Shown here piece after piece: positions 8,480-17,365 of a DNA stretch of 64,000 bases. The translations under genes and the position numbers were made by a program. The notes beneath the pieces are model-generated. The model worked only from the letters and a program-made list of their open reading frames with translations, was not told the origin of the DNA and made no database searches. Each line of letters starts with the position of its first letter. Positions within the stretch are counted from its first letter, which is position 1. This stretch comes from Streptomyces sp. HSG2 (GTDB taxonomy: Bacteria > Actinomycetota > Actinomycetes > Streptomycetales > Streptomycetaceae). The stretch is taken from positions 3,844,001-3,908,000 of the forward strand of contig NZ_CP066801.1 in the NCBI RefSeq assembly GCF_016598575.1, written 5' to 3'.

Positions 8480-9708
8480 GGACGCCGCTTCCGCAGGCGT
8501 CCGCCGATCAGGAGCCCCACGCCGACGACGGCGACGAGGCAGAGTCCGATCGACCACCAGACGCCGAGGCCGGAGGAGTCGCTCCCCCCGGAGGCCTGGT
8601 CGTCGGCCTCGCCCGCCGCCGCGTCGCTCGTGGTGTCCGCGCCGTCCGCGAGGGGCTCCGGGCCCGTCGCGTTCAGTCGGGCCACCAAATCGACGCCACC
8701 GAAGTCGCGCGGATCGCCGCCGGCGGCGTGCGCGGCGAGGATCAACTGGGCCCAGGCGGCCGGCCCCGACTCGGCGGCCCAGTCCGGCCCGTCCTCCCGG
8801 AGCCGGCGCAGCGGTTCCTCGGCCAGCGCCGCGCCTCCCTGGGCGGCGAGCGCGACCACCGCGTCGGCGGTGTTGCCGTAGTCGGGTCGCGGCTCGGCAC
8901 CGCCGAGCGCCGACATCAGGACTCCTTCCTCGGCGGTCTCCTCCAGGAGGTGGGCGGCGCCGTTCGCGGCGATCCGCTCCCGGGTGGGCTCGCCGTCCTC
9001 GCAGCCGGGCTCCGAGGCCTCGGCGCCGGGCTCCGCCACGAGCGTGCCCCCGAGGGCCCCGAGGACCCCGGCCGCCGTGGCGTCGGCGTTGGGCACCGGC
9101 TCGCCGTCCTGGTCGGGGAAGCCGAACGCGCCCCGGGTGTCGCCGCCGCAGGGCAGGGCCGACGCGGTGAGGGCGTCGTAGGGGGAGTGGCCGGCGCGGA
9201 CGACCTGGTCCGGGTCGTGGCCGGTGACGGTCAGCGCGCCGATCACCAGGGAGGTGGAGTTCGGCTCGCTCGCCGACTCCGGGGTGTAGCCCCAGCCGCC
9301 GTCGGCGTTCTGCGCCGCCCGCAGCCAGTCCACGGCCCGGGCGGTGGCCTCCTCGTGACCGCCGAGGGCGGTCAGTGCCTGGACCGCCGCGGCCGTGCTG
9401 TTGGTGTCGACCGGGACGTCCGCGTCGCAGTCGGCGTCGGTGTCCGCGCGGAAGGAGGGGAACGCGCCGTCCTGGCACTGCGTCCCGGTCAGCCACCCCA
9501 CGGCGCTCTCGGCGGGACGCACCCCGGCGGCGTCCTGGGCCAGGAGAGCCAGGGACTGGCGCCACACGCCGTCGTACTGGGGGTCCGATGTGCCGTACAG
9601 GCCGTCGGGCGCCGACGGGGAGGGGTCGGCGGCGAGCGCGGCGGGGGCGGTCGCGCCGAGCACGGCTATCGCTGCCAGGGCCGCGACGGCGCGGCGGCGG
9701 ATCGTCAT
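8476..9708 (-). CDS. Exported prenyltransferase/terpene-cyclase-like repeat protein, first gene of B12 operon
   Basis: ATG 9708 starts a 410-residue protein with a signal peptide (AVAALAAIAVLGATAPAALA) and a C-terminal transmembrane helix (GLCLVAVVGVGLLIGG) before RKRR. The ectodomain contains alpha/alpha toroid repeats such as DWLRAAQNADGGWGYTPES and VNTNSTAAAVQAL-like segments (DTNSTAAAVQALTALGG). This fold is also used by eukaryotic intrinsic factor and transcobalamin to bind B12. Together with the riboswitch directly upstream, this makes a surface cobalamin-binding role attractive, but that is inferred. It leads the operon with the next protein and the ECF genes. Confidence 0.8.
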   Translation of the reverse strand: MTIRRRAVAALAAIAVLGATAPAALAADPSPSAPDGLYGTSDPQYDGVWRQSLALLAQDAAGVRPAESAVGWLTGTQCQDGAFPSFRADTDADCDADVPVDTNSTAAAVQALTALGGHEEATARAVDWLRAAQNADGGWGYTPESASEPNSTSLVIGALTVTGHDPDQVVRAGHSPYDALTASALPCGGDTRGAFGFPDQDGEPVPNADATAAGVLGALGGTLVAEPGAEASEPGCEDGEPTRERIAANGAAHLLEETAEEGVLMSALGGAEPRPDYGNTADAVVALAAQGGAALAEEPLRRLREDGPDWAAESGPAAWAQLILAAHAAGGDPRDFGGVDLVARLNATGPEPLADGADTTSDAAAGEADDQASGGSDSSGLGVWWSIGLCLVAVVGVGLLIGGRLRKRRP

Positions 9709-9814
9709 GGGAGGCGGGTGCCTTTCGCTGCGGGGGATCCGGGCAGCGGGGGCGGCGGGCCCCGGCGGCTCGGCTCCGTATTCCTCGACGGTGCCCGTGC
9801 CGCGGCGGACGCCG

Positions 9815-9975
9815 GGCACGTGAGCCGGTCACGATCCCGACCGGGGCGTTCCGGCTCGCCGCCGCGACCGGCCGGCGGGGCGCCGGCGGGGCTGGGGCGG
9901 CTCACGGTTGCGGGTCAGCGCCGGAATCGCACCGGCTTCCCCCCGTACGGGCGTGATGACGACGCCGACACTCTA
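9815..9975 (-). promoter_or_regulatory. Cobalamin (B12) riboswitch
   Basis: On the minus strand the conserved core is plain: GGGGGAAGCCGGTGCGATTC, then CCGGCGCTGACCCGCAACCG (the B12 box), and further on GAGCCGGAACGCC. It ends roughly 100 bases before the ATG at 9708. It is expected to repress the five-gene transporter operon when adenosylcobalamin is abundant. The exact ends are approximate. Confidence 0.92.
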
Positions 9976-10281
9976 CCCGGCGCCCCGGGACCGGCCCCAG
10001 GGGCGAGCCGTCCGCCCCGGTGGCGCGCCCGGCCCCGGGCGCGCGGTCCGCCCGCCGGCGGAGCCGGGCCGTGCAGCCGCCGAACGCGGGGCAGACGCGG
10101 CCGGGGAGAGTGTGAGGCGTGCGGGGCGTCCTTCCCGGGAGGGCCCCCACCCGCGACCGTTGCCGCCCGGGTCGGCCGCTGGTATGAGTGCTGATGGTGC
10201 GTCAGGCAGCGTCCGGCGCCGGTCGTCGACGGCCGGGCCGACCGCGGACACGGACGGGATGCGGCTCCGGGAGGCGACGGC

Positions 10282-11790
10282 ATGACCGAGCGCGGGGAAC
10301 GGCTTGTGGAACACCGGAAGTTGTTCGTCGGCGGGGCCTGGGTCGATCCGGTGGGCCAGGACGTCGTCGACGTGGTGGGGCCGCACACCGAGGAGGTCGT
10401 CGGGCGGGTGCCGCACGCCGGCCCCGGCGACGTGGACCGGGCCGTCGCCGCCGCGCGTCGCGCCTTCGACGAGGGCCCCTGGCCCCGCGCGGCCCTCGCC
10501 GAGCGGATCGAGGTCGTGGCCCGGATCCGGGACGGCCTGGCGGCCCGCCACGAGGAGATCGCCCGCCTGATCTCCACGCAGAACGGTTCCCCCTACTCCT
10601 GGAGCGTGCTCGCCCAGGCGCTGGGCGCGGTCATGGTGTGGGACGCGGCGATCACCGTGGCGCGGGGCTTCCGCCACGAGGAGGACCGCGCCGGCATGCT
10701 GGGGCCGCTCCTGATCCGGCGCGAGCCGGTGGGTGTCGTGGCGGCGGTGGTGCCGTGGAACGTCCCGCAGTTCACCGCGGCGGCCAAGCTGGCCCCGGCG
10801 CTGCTGGCGGGCTGCGCGGTCGTGCTCAAGCCGGCGCCGGAGTCGCCGCTGGACGCGTTTTTGCTGGCGGACGTCGCGCGGGAGGCCGGGGTGCCCGAGG
10901 GGGTGCTCTCGATCCTGCCGGCGGGCCGCGAGACCGGGGAGTACCTGGTGGGGCACCCGGGCGTGGAAATGGTCTCGTTCACCGGATCGCCGGCCGCCGG
11001 CCGACGCGTGATGGCGGTCGCGGCCCGCAATCTCGCCCGCGTCACCTTGGAGTTGGGCGGAAAGTCCGCGGCCGTGGTGCTGCCGGACGCGGACCTCGAC
11101 CGGGCGGTCGCGGGGATCGTGCCGGCGGCGTGGATGAACAACGGGCAGGCGTGCGTGGCGCAGACGCGGGTCCTGCTGCCCCGCTGCCGATACGAGGAGT
11201 TCGCCGAGGCCTTCGCCGCCGCCGCCGGGGACCTGGTGGTGGGCGACCCGCTGGACCCCGCGACGCAGGTCGGCCCGCTCGTCGCCCGACGGCAGCAGCT
11301 CCGCAGCCTGGACTACATCCGGATCGGCCGGGAGGAGGGCGCCCACGTCCTGGTCGGCGGTGGCCGACCCGCCGGCCTCGACCGCGGCTGGTACGTCGAG
11401 CCGACCCTGTTCGGCGAGGTGGGCAACGACATGAGGATCGCCCGGGAGGAGATCTTCGGGCCGGTGGTCTGCCTCGTCCCCTACGGAGACGAGGAGGAGG
11501 CGGTACGGATCGCCGACGACTCCGAATACGGCCTGAGCGGCAGCGTGTGGACGGCCGACGTCGAGCGGGGCGTCGAGGTCGCCCGCCGGGTCCGCACGGG
11601 GACCTACTCGGTGAACACCTTCGGCCTGGACGTGTTCGGGCCCTTCGGCGGCTACAAGAACTCCGGCCTGGGACGGGAGTTCGGCCCCGAGGGGTACGGC
11701 GAGTACCTGGAGCACAAGATGATCCACCTGCCGGCGGGCCACCCGGCGGCCCCCGCCCCCGCCACCGACCCGGCGGGCGGGGCGGAGTGA
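10282..11790 (+). CDS. Aldehyde dehydrogenase
   Basis: A 502-residue NAD(P)-dependent aldehyde dehydrogenase starting at ATG 10282 behind GGGAGGCGACGGC. The family signature is complete: PWNVPQ, KPAPESPL, FTGSPAAGRRV, the general-base glutamate in LELGGKSAAVVLPDAD, the catalytic cysteine in MNNGQACVAQTR, and EEIFGPVV. It is followed, with start-stop overlap, by a P450-type ferredoxin, and then converges on a KstR-like repressor. The setting suggests oxidation of a steroid or lipid aldehyde to the acid, the step after P450 hydroxylation. The true substrate is unknown. Confidence 0.9.
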   Translation: MTERGERLVEHRKLFVGGAWVDPVGQDVVDVVGPHTEEVVGRVPHAGPGDVDRAVAAARRAFDEGPWPRAALAERIEVVARIRDGLAARHEEIARLISTQNGSPYSWSVLAQALGAVMVWDAAITVARGFRHEEDRAGMLGPLLIRREPVGVVAAVVPWNVPQFTAAAKLAPALLAGCAVVLKPAPESPLDAFLLADVAREAGVPEGVLSILPAGRETGEYLVGHPGVEMVSFTGSPAAGRRVMAVAARNLARVTLELGGKSAAVVLPDADLDRAVAGIVPAAWMNNGQACVAQTRVLLPRCRYEEFAEAFAAAAGDLVVGDPLDPATQVGPLVARRQQLRSLDYIRIGREEGAHVLVGGGRPAGLDRGWYVEPTLFGEVGNDMRIAREEIFGPVVCLVPYGDEEEAVRIADDSEYGLSGSVWTADVERGVEVARRVRTGTYSVNTFGLDVFGPFGGYKNSGLGREFGPEGYGEYLEHKMIHLPAGHPAAPAPATDPAGGAE

Positions 11791-12056
11791 GCGGGGCGGG
11801 CGAGGCGCCCCGTCCGAACGGAGCCGGCGACCGATGGCGGGTCGAGGTCGACGCGACCGCGTGCGTGGGGTCCGCGCAGTGCGTGCACCACGCCGCCCAC
11901 GCCTTCCACCTGGACCCCTTCCGCCGGTCGCGACCGGTCGCCGAGGAGACGGAGGCCGAGGAGGCGGTGTTCGCCGCCGCCGAGTACTGCCCGGTCGAGG
12001 CGATCACGCTGACCCACGCCGAGACCGGCGAACCCGTCTATCCCCCGGATGCCTAG
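11787..12056 (+). CDS. Ferredoxin, [3Fe-4S] P450 type
   Basis: GTG 11787 overlaps the aldehyde dehydrogenase stop. The 89-residue protein has the CVGSAQC motif, then CPVEAI, the three-cysteine pattern of actinobacterial 3Fe-4S ferredoxins that donate electrons to cytochromes P450. There is no P450 gene beside it. The CYP125-like gene at the window start is a candidate partner. Its stop codon overlaps the convergent kstR stop in a shared CTAG. Confidence 0.88.
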   Translation: MSGAGEAPRPNGAGDRWRVEVDATACVGSAQCVHHAAHAFHLDPFRRSRPVAEETEAEEAVFAAAEYCPVEAITLTHAETGEPVYPPDA

Positions 12057-12796
12057 CCGGCGGGGGCGGCGCCCCCCTGTCCGGCGTCGCGAGAGCCCGC
12101 AGGGGGCGCGGACGCCCGGCGCGGCTCAGGCCCGGTCAGGTCGATCAGCCGGGACACCGTCTCGATGTCCACCCTGACCTGGGCGATGGAAGCCCGTCCG
12201 GACAGCCAGGTCACCAGCGCCGAATGCCAGGTGTGCTCGATGACCCGGACCGCCGAGAGCTGCTCCGGGCTCGCCTGCTCGCCGCCGCCCACCGCGTCCA
12301 GGATGATCGCGGTCGTCTGCCGCGACACCTGGTCGACCTCGGGCGAGACGCTGCGGTCGGCGAAGGTGAGCGCCCTGACCATGGCGTCCGCCAGGTGGGG
12401 TTCGCGTTGCAGGGCGCGGAAGGCGCGCATCAACGTTCGCGCCACCCGCTCGCCCGCGGTGTCCCCGGTGGGGGGTTGCCGGCGCAGGGTGCCGTGGAGT
12501 CGCTCCAATTGGTCCTGCATCACGGCGACCAACAGATGGATCTTGGAGGGGAAGTACCGGTAGAGGGTCCCGAGGGCCACCTGGGAGGACTCCGCCACCT
12601 CGCGCATCTGCACGGCGTCGAAACCGCCCCGACAGGCGAGACGGGCACCGGCTTGCAGGATGCGTCGTCGACGCGCCTCCTGACGCTCGGTGAGCGCCGG
12701 ACCCGCGGCGACGGTGTCGATGCGCGCCCTGGTCAACTTGGTCAAGGGGGTCACCCCGTTCGCCTTGGTCGCCGTGGCGCGAATCACCTGATCCAT
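12053..12796 (-). CDS. kstR: TetR-family repressor, KstR-like
   Basis: A 247-residue TetR regulator from ATG 12796. The HTH region ERQEARRRRILQAGARLA, FDAVQMREVAESSQVALGTL and YRYFPSKIHLLVAVMQDQLE, and the ligand domain REPHLADAMVRALTFADRSV and SPEVDQVSRQTTAIILDAVG, are nearly those of mycobacterial KstR. KstR represses cholesterol catabolism until a steroid CoA thioester is bound. A perfect match to the KstR operator consensus lies 55 bp upstream at 12851, so autoregulation is likely. The gene converges with the aldehyde dehydrogenase/ferredoxin pair. Confidence 0.93.
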   Translation of the reverse strand: MDQVIRATATKANGVTPLTKLTRARIDTVAAGPALTERQEARRRRILQAGARLACRGGFDAVQMREVAESSQVALGTLYRYFPSKIHLLVAVMQDQLERLHGTLRRQPPTGDTAGERVARTLMRAFRALQREPHLADAMVRALTFADRSVSPEVDQVSRQTTAIILDAVGGGEQASPEQLSAVRVIEHTWHSALVTWLSGRASIAQVRVDIETVSRLIDLTGPEPRRASAPPAGSRDAGQGGAAPAG

Positions 12797-12848
12797 TGGC
12801 CACAGCGTCCCTACCTGCCGGTAGATTCAGAGCCTCGGAACGATCAAC

Positions 12849-12866
12849 TCTGAAACTTGTTCTAGA
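12849..12866. promoter_or_regulatory. KstR operator
   Basis: The sequence TCTGAAACTTGTTCTAGA contains TGAAACTTGTTCTA, an exact fit to the published KstR consensus TnnAACnnGTTnnA. It lies between divergent kstR (start 12796) and the glycosyltransferase operon (start 12919), so it can control both. I found no other good match near the steroid genes of this window. Confidence 0.85.
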
Positions 12867-12918
12867 TTACCGTCCCGGCGTAGTCTCGCGGGACACCGCA
12901 GGCAGAAGGGGGCCCAGA

Positions 12919-14424
12919 GTGACCGCTGAGGCCAGTCAAGCGGGCCCTCGCACAGGCCGGGCCGCGGACGGCGAGCGACCGCTCCGCATCGCCCTCCTCA
13001 CCTACAAGGGGAACCCGTTCTGCGGCGGCCAAGGCGTCTACGTCCGTCACCTCTCCCGCGAACTCGCCCGCCTCGGCCACCGGGTCGAGGTGATCGGCGC
13101 CCAGCCCTACCCCGTCCTCGACGCGCTCGACCTCCCCGAGGACGCCCCGGGGCGAGAACCCCCGCCCCACGGCACGCCGCGCGGGCCCCGGCTGACCGAA
13201 CTGCCCAGCCTCGACCTGTACCGGGCCTCCGACCCCTTCCGCACCCCGGGAATCGCCGAGTACCGGGACTGGATCGACGCCGTCGAGGTCGGCACGATGT
13301 GGACCGGCGGCTTCCCCGAGCCGCTGACCTTCTCCCTGCGCGCCCGCCGCCATCTACGCTCCCGCCGAGGCGACTTCGACGTCGTCCACGACAACCAGAC
13401 GCTCGGCTACGGGCTCCTCGGCGACCTCGGCGCGCCCCTCGTCACCACCGTGCACCACCCCATCACCGTCGACCGACGACTGGAGTTGGACGCCGCCGAG
13501 GGCTTCCGGCGCCGCTGCTCCGTGCGCCGCTGGTACGCCTTTACCCGGATGCAGAAGCGCGTCGCCCGCCGGCTGCCGTCCGTCCTCACCGTCTCCGGCA
13601 GCTCCCGGCAGGAGATCGTCGACGATCTCGGGGTCCGCCCGGACCGCGTGCACGTCGTCCACATCGGCGCCGACACCGACTTGTTCTCCCCCGACCCGTC
13701 CGTGCCCCGCGTGCCGGGCCGGATCGTGACCACCTCCAGCGCCGATGTCCCGCTCAAGGGACTGGTCTTCCTGGTCGAGGCGCTGGCCTCGGTGCGCGCC
13801 GAACGGCCCGAGGCGCATCTCGTGGTCGTCGGCAAACGACCCGAGGAGGGGCCCGTCGCCCGGGCGATCACCCGCCGCGGACTCGGGCGCGCCGTCGAGT
13901 TCGTCAAGGGCGTATCCGACGCCGAGCTGGTAGACCTGGTGCGTTCGGCCGAGGTCGCGTGCGTGCCGTCCCTGTACGAGGGGTTCTCCCTGCCCGCGGC
14001 GGAGGCCATGGCGACCGGCACACCCCTGCTGGCCACGACCGGCGGCGCCGTCCCCGAGGTCGCCGGGACGGACGGCGAGACCTGCCTCGCGGTGCCGCCG
14101 GGCGACAGTGACGCCTTGGCAGCCGGGCTGTCGCGGCTGCTGGGCGACCGGACGCTGCGGGAACGTCTCGGCGCGGCGGGACGCGAACGGGTCCTTCGCC
14201 ACTTCACCTGGGCGAGTGCCGCGCGGGGGACGGTGGCCCGCTACCGCGAGGCCATCGCCGCCGCGACCGGCGAGGGAGGCACCGTCACCCCGGTCGCGGC
14301 GCCCGCGCCCACCGAAGGGTCGGGCGCCTCCCCGGCGGGGCCCGCCGGGCCACCCGCCCCCTCCGCGGGGCCGTCCCCGTCCGTGTCCGCGGCACCCGAT
14401 CGTGAAAGCAGGGCCACGTGCTGA
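12919..14424 (+). CDS. Glycosyltransferase family 4 protein
   Basis: GTG 12919 is chosen because GAAGGGG precedes it and because earlier in-frame starts would overlap the operator. The 501-residue protein is a GT-B enzyme: TYKGNPFCGGQGVYVRHLSR at the N-terminus (acceptor domain), HIGADTDLFSPD, and the EX7E region VPSLYEGFSLPAAEAMATGT in the donor-binding domain. The last 45 residues are low-complexity Pro/Ala/Gly. It leads a tight operon with a methyltransferase and a prenyltransferase-like protein downstream of a KstR operator. The product is probably a glycolipid or modified sugar, not identified. Confidence 0.85.
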   Translation: MTAEASQAGPRTGRAADGERPLRIALLTYKGNPFCGGQGVYVRHLSRELARLGHRVEVIGAQPYPVLDALDLPEDAPGREPPPHGTPRGPRLTELPSLDLYRASDPFRTPGIAEYRDWIDAVEVGTMWTGGFPEPLTFSLRARRHLRSRRGDFDVVHDNQTLGYGLLGDLGAPLVTTVHHPITVDRRLELDAAEGFRRRCSVRRWYAFTRMQKRVARRLPSVLTVSGSSRQEIVDDLGVRPDRVHVVHIGADTDLFSPDPSVPRVPGRIVTTSSADVPLKGLVFLVEALASVRAERPEAHLVVVGKRPEEGPVARAITRRGLGRAVEFVKGVSDAELVDLVRSAEVACVPSLYEGFSLPAAEAMATGTPLLATTGGAVPEVAGTDGETCLAVPPGDSDALAAGLSRLLGDRTLRERLGAAGRERVLRHFTWASAARGTVARYREAIAAATGEGGTVTPVAAPAPTEGSGASPAGPAGPPAPSAGPSPSVSAAPDRESRATC

Positions 14425-15152
14425 CCGTCGACTTCTCCCGGTTCCCGCTCGCCGCCGGGGACCGCGTCCTGGACCTCGGCTGCGGAGCCGGCCGGCACGC
14501 CTTCGAGTGCTATCGGCGGGGCGCGCGGGTGGTGGCCCTGGATCGGAACGCCGAGGAGATCCGCGAGGTCGCGACCTGGTTCGAGGCCATGCGCGAGGCC
14601 GGGGAGGCCCCCGAGGGCGCGACCGCCGCGGCCATGGAGGGCGACGCCCTGGCCCTGCCCTTCCCCGACGAGTCTTTCGACGTCGTCATCATCTCCGAGG
14701 TGATGGAGCACATCCCCGACGACAAGGGCGTGCTGGCCGAGATGGTGCGGGTGCTCCGGCCCGGCGGCCGGATCGCCGTGACCGTGCCCCGCTACGGCCC
14801 GGAGAAGGTGTGCTGGGCGCTGTCCGACGCCTACCACGAGGTCGAGGGCGGCCACATCCGCATCTACCGCGCCGACGACCTGCTCGCCCGGATGCGCGAG
14901 GCGGGCCTGCGTCCCTACGGCACCCACCACGCCCATGCCCTGCATTCCCCGTACTGGTGGCTGAAGTGCGCGTTCGGCGTGGACAACGACAAGGCGTTGC
15001 CGGTGCGCGCCTACCACAAGCTCCTCGTCTGGGACATCATGAGGAAGCCGCTGGCGACCAGGACGGCGGAGCGGGCGCTCAACCCGCTGATCGGCAAGAG
15101 CTTCGTGGCCTATGCGACCAAGCCCCACCTGCCCGAGGCGGAAGCCGCGTGA
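14418..15152 (+). CDS. Class I SAM-dependent methyltransferase
   Basis: The 244-residue protein overlaps the glycosyltransferase gene by seven bases (ATG- or GTG-type start at 14418). Motif I VLDLGCGAGRHAFECYRRGA, the acidic residue in VVALDRNAEE, FDVVIISEVMEHI and VLRPGGRIAVTVP are the Rossmann-like methyltransferase motifs. The operon context suggests O- or C-methylation of a glycosylated metabolite or lipid; the substrate is unknown. Confidence 0.88.
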   Translation: MLTVDFSRFPLAAGDRVLDLGCGAGRHAFECYRRGARVVALDRNAEEIREVATWFEAMREAGEAPEGATAAAMEGDALALPFPDESFDVVIISEVMEHIPDDKGVLAEMVRVLRPGGRIAVTVPRYGPEKVCWALSDAYHEVEGGHIRIYRADDLLARMREAGLRPYGTHHAHALHSPYWWLKCAFGVDNDKALPVRAYHKLLVWDIMRKPLATRTAERALNPLIGKSFVAYATKPHLPEAEAA

Positions 15153-16219
15153 CGACTCCACGGACGGAACACCTGGTCCTGCCCGGGGTCCTGACCGCCG
15201 GACAGGCCGCCGCGACGGTGCGCGGCATCCTGGCCGTCCAGCGCGAGGACGGCGCCATCCCCTGGTTCCGAGGTCATCACCTCGACCCCTGGGACCACGT
15301 CGAGGCTGCGATGGCCCTGGACGCGGCCGGCGAACACGGGCCGGCCGAGCGCGCCTACACCTGGCTGGCCCGGCACCAGCGACCCGACGGCTCCTGGTAC
15401 GCCGCCTACGCCGACGGCGACCCCTCCGACGTCGTCGACCGGGGCCGGGAGACCAACTTCGTCGCCTACGTCGCGGTCGGTGTCTGGCACCACCACCTCG
15501 CCACCGGCGACGACGCGTTCCTGGACCGGATGTGGCCCACCGTGCGCGCCGCCGTCGAGTTCGTCCTGCGCTTGCAGCGGCCCGGCGGGCAGATCGGCTG
15601 GCGGCGCGACGACGACGGCACACCGGCCTCGGAGGCGTTGCTGACCGGCAGTTCCTCTGTCCACCAGGCCCTGCGCTGCGCGCTGGCCATCGCCGAGCAC
15701 CTGGAGGAGCCGCAGCCCGACTGGGAGTTGGCCGTGGGAGCGCTGCGACACGCCATTCGGCGCCACCCGGAGCGCTTCCTGGACAAGGGCCGCTACTCGA
15801 TGGACTGGTACTACCCGGTGCTGGGCGGCGCGCTCACCGGGGCGGAGGCCGCGGATCGCCTCGCCCGGGAGTGGGACCGCTTCGTGGTCCCCGGTCTCGG
15901 CGTGCGGTGCGTGGTCCCCAACCCGTGGGTCACCGGCGGCGAGTCCGCCGAACTCGCCCTGGCGTTGTGGGCGACGGGCGAGGCCGACCGCGCCCTGGAG
16001 ATCCTGAAGTCCATCCGGCACCTGCGGGACGAGGACAGCGGGCTCTATTGGACCGGCTACGTCTTCGACGACGACGCCGTCTGGCCCAGGGAGTTGACGA
16101 CCTGGACGGCCGGGTCCGTCCTGCTGGCCGTGGCCGCCCTCGGCGGTCACGAGGCCACGTGTCGCGTCTTCGGCGGCGAGGAACTGCCCAGGGGGCTCGA
16201 CCCGGACTGCTGTCGCTGA
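15149..16219 (+). CDS. Prenyltransferase/squalene-cyclase-like alpha toroid protein
   Basis: GTG 15149 overlaps the methyltransferase stop (GTGA). The 356-residue protein has alpha/alpha repeats typical of terpene cyclases and glycoside hydrolase-like toroids: ILAVQREDGAIPWFRGHHLD, TWLARHQRPDGSWYAAYADG, VEFVLRLQRPGGQIGW. No DXDD cyclase motif is evident, so true cyclase activity is doubtful. A carbohydrate-binding or hydrolase-like role fits the glycosyltransferase and methyltransferase neighbours better. Third gene of the operon behind the KstR operator. Confidence 0.75.
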   Translation: MTTPRTEHLVLPGVLTAGQAAATVRGILAVQREDGAIPWFRGHHLDPWDHVEAAMALDAAGEHGPAERAYTWLARHQRPDGSWYAAYADGDPSDVVDRGRETNFVAYVAVGVWHHHLATGDDAFLDRMWPTVRAAVEFVLRLQRPGGQIGWRRDDDGTPASEALLTGSSSVHQALRCALAIAEHLEEPQPDWELAVGALRHAIRRHPERFLDKGRYSMDWYYPVLGGALTGAEAADRLAREWDRFVVPGLGVRCVVPNPWVTGGESAELALALWATGEADRALEILKSIRHLRDEDSGLYWTGYVFDDDAVWPRELTTWTAGSVLLAVAALGGHEATCRVFGGEELPRGLDPDCCR

Positions 16220-16248
16220 CGCCGCCCGGCGGCACCGACCGCCGCGGT

Positions 16249-17268
16249 TCAGTCGTTCAACTCCGCCAGCGTCCGCAGCGTCCTCCGGTCCGGTGCCACC
16301 GCGAGCAGGTCGGTCACCGGCACCGGGCCCGAACGCCACGCCTGGAGCCGTTCGGCGATCCGCTCCCGGGGACCGACCAGCGAGATCTCGTCCGCGAAGG
16401 AGTCCGGGACCGCCCGCACCGCCTCCTCGCGTCGACCGGCCGCGAACGCCTCCCGCACTCGCGCCGCCGCCTCCTCCTGGCCCATGCGCGCCATCAGCTC
16501 GGCGTGGAAGTTGCGGGAGGCGTGGCCCATCCCGCCGACGTAGAAGCCCAGCATCGCCTTCACCGGCAGCAGCCCCTCGGTCACGTCCTCGCAGACCCGA
16601 ACCTGGACCAGCGGCGCCACCCGGAACCCCGCCGGTGCCGCCGCCAGCGCTTCGCCGTGGAGCGCGGCGGCCCGCGTGGGCGACCAGTACAGCGGAAGCC
16701 ACCCGTCCGCGATCCGCGCGGTCTGCGCCACGTTCCGCGGCCCCTCGGCCCCGAGGAACACCGGCACGTCGGCGCGCAGGGGGTGGGTGATGGACCGCAG
16801 GGCCCTGCCTCGCCCGGTGGCGTCCGGTCCGTCGTAGGGGAGCGGGTGGTAGCGGCCGGTCCGCGACACCGGCCCGGTGCGCCGCAGGACCCGGCGCACC
16901 ACGTCGACGTACTCCCGGGTGGCCGTCAACGGCGAGGCCGGGAAGGGGCGTCCGTACCAGCCCTCGACCACCTGCGGTCCCGACAGGCCGAGGCCGAGCA
17001 GCAGCCGTCCGCCGGAGAGATGGTCGAGGGTGAGGGCGGCCATGGCGGTGGCGGTCGGGGACCGTGCCGCCATCTGCGCCACCGCCGTCCCGAGGCGGAC
17101 GCGCCGTGTGTGGGCGGCGATCCAGGTGAGCGTGGTGAAGGCGTCCGAGCCCCAGGCCTCGGCCGTCCACACCGAGTCGTAGCCGAGTCGCTCGGCCTCC
17201 CGGGCCAGGGGGATGTGGTTCGGGTCGGGGCCGCGTCCCCAGTAGCCGAGCGCCAGTCCGAGTCGCAC
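16249..17268 (-). CDS. LLM-class F420-dependent oxidoreductase
   Basis: The start is GTG 17268, six bases after GGAGGG; an ATG at 17289 lacks such a site. The 339-residue protein is a luciferase-like TIM barrel: VRLGLALGYWGRGPDPNHIP, LGYDSVWTAEAWGSDAFTTL, VRLGTAVAQMAARSPTATAM, LDHLSGGRLLLGLGLSGPQV. These are the F420-binding features of actinobacterial LLM oxidoreductases. The substrate cannot be predicted. It converges on the toroid protein gene, 29 bp away. Confidence 0.87.
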   Translation of the reverse strand: MRLGLALGYWGRGPDPNHIPLAREAERLGYDSVWTAEAWGSDAFTTLTWIAAHTRRVRLGTAVAQMAARSPTATAMAALTLDHLSGGRLLLGLGLSGPQVVEGWYGRPFPASPLTATREYVDVVRRVLRRTGPVSRTGRYHPLPYDGPDATGRGRALRSITHPLRADVPVFLGAEGPRNVAQTARIADGWLPLYWSPTRAAALHGEALAAAPAGFRVAPLVQVRVCEDVTEGLLPVKAMLGFYVGGMGHASRNFHAELMARMGQEEAAARVREAFAAGRREEAVRAVPDSFADEISLVGPRERIAERLQAWRSGPVPVTDLLAVAPDRRTLRTLAELND

Positions 17269-17365
17269 ACCGCCCTCCTGACGTTCCATCAGACAATTGG
17301 GGGTGCGACTGTACGACGCCGGCCCCCCGCCCGGAAGGGGCGAGGGGCCGGACCGCGGGTGAGGT

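Noticed and set aside
7642..10194. 850-residue plus-strand reading frame
   Set aside because: It lies antisense to three clear minus-strand genes and a riboswitch, is Arg/Pro/Gly-rich and has no recognisable domain; a GC-driven shadow.
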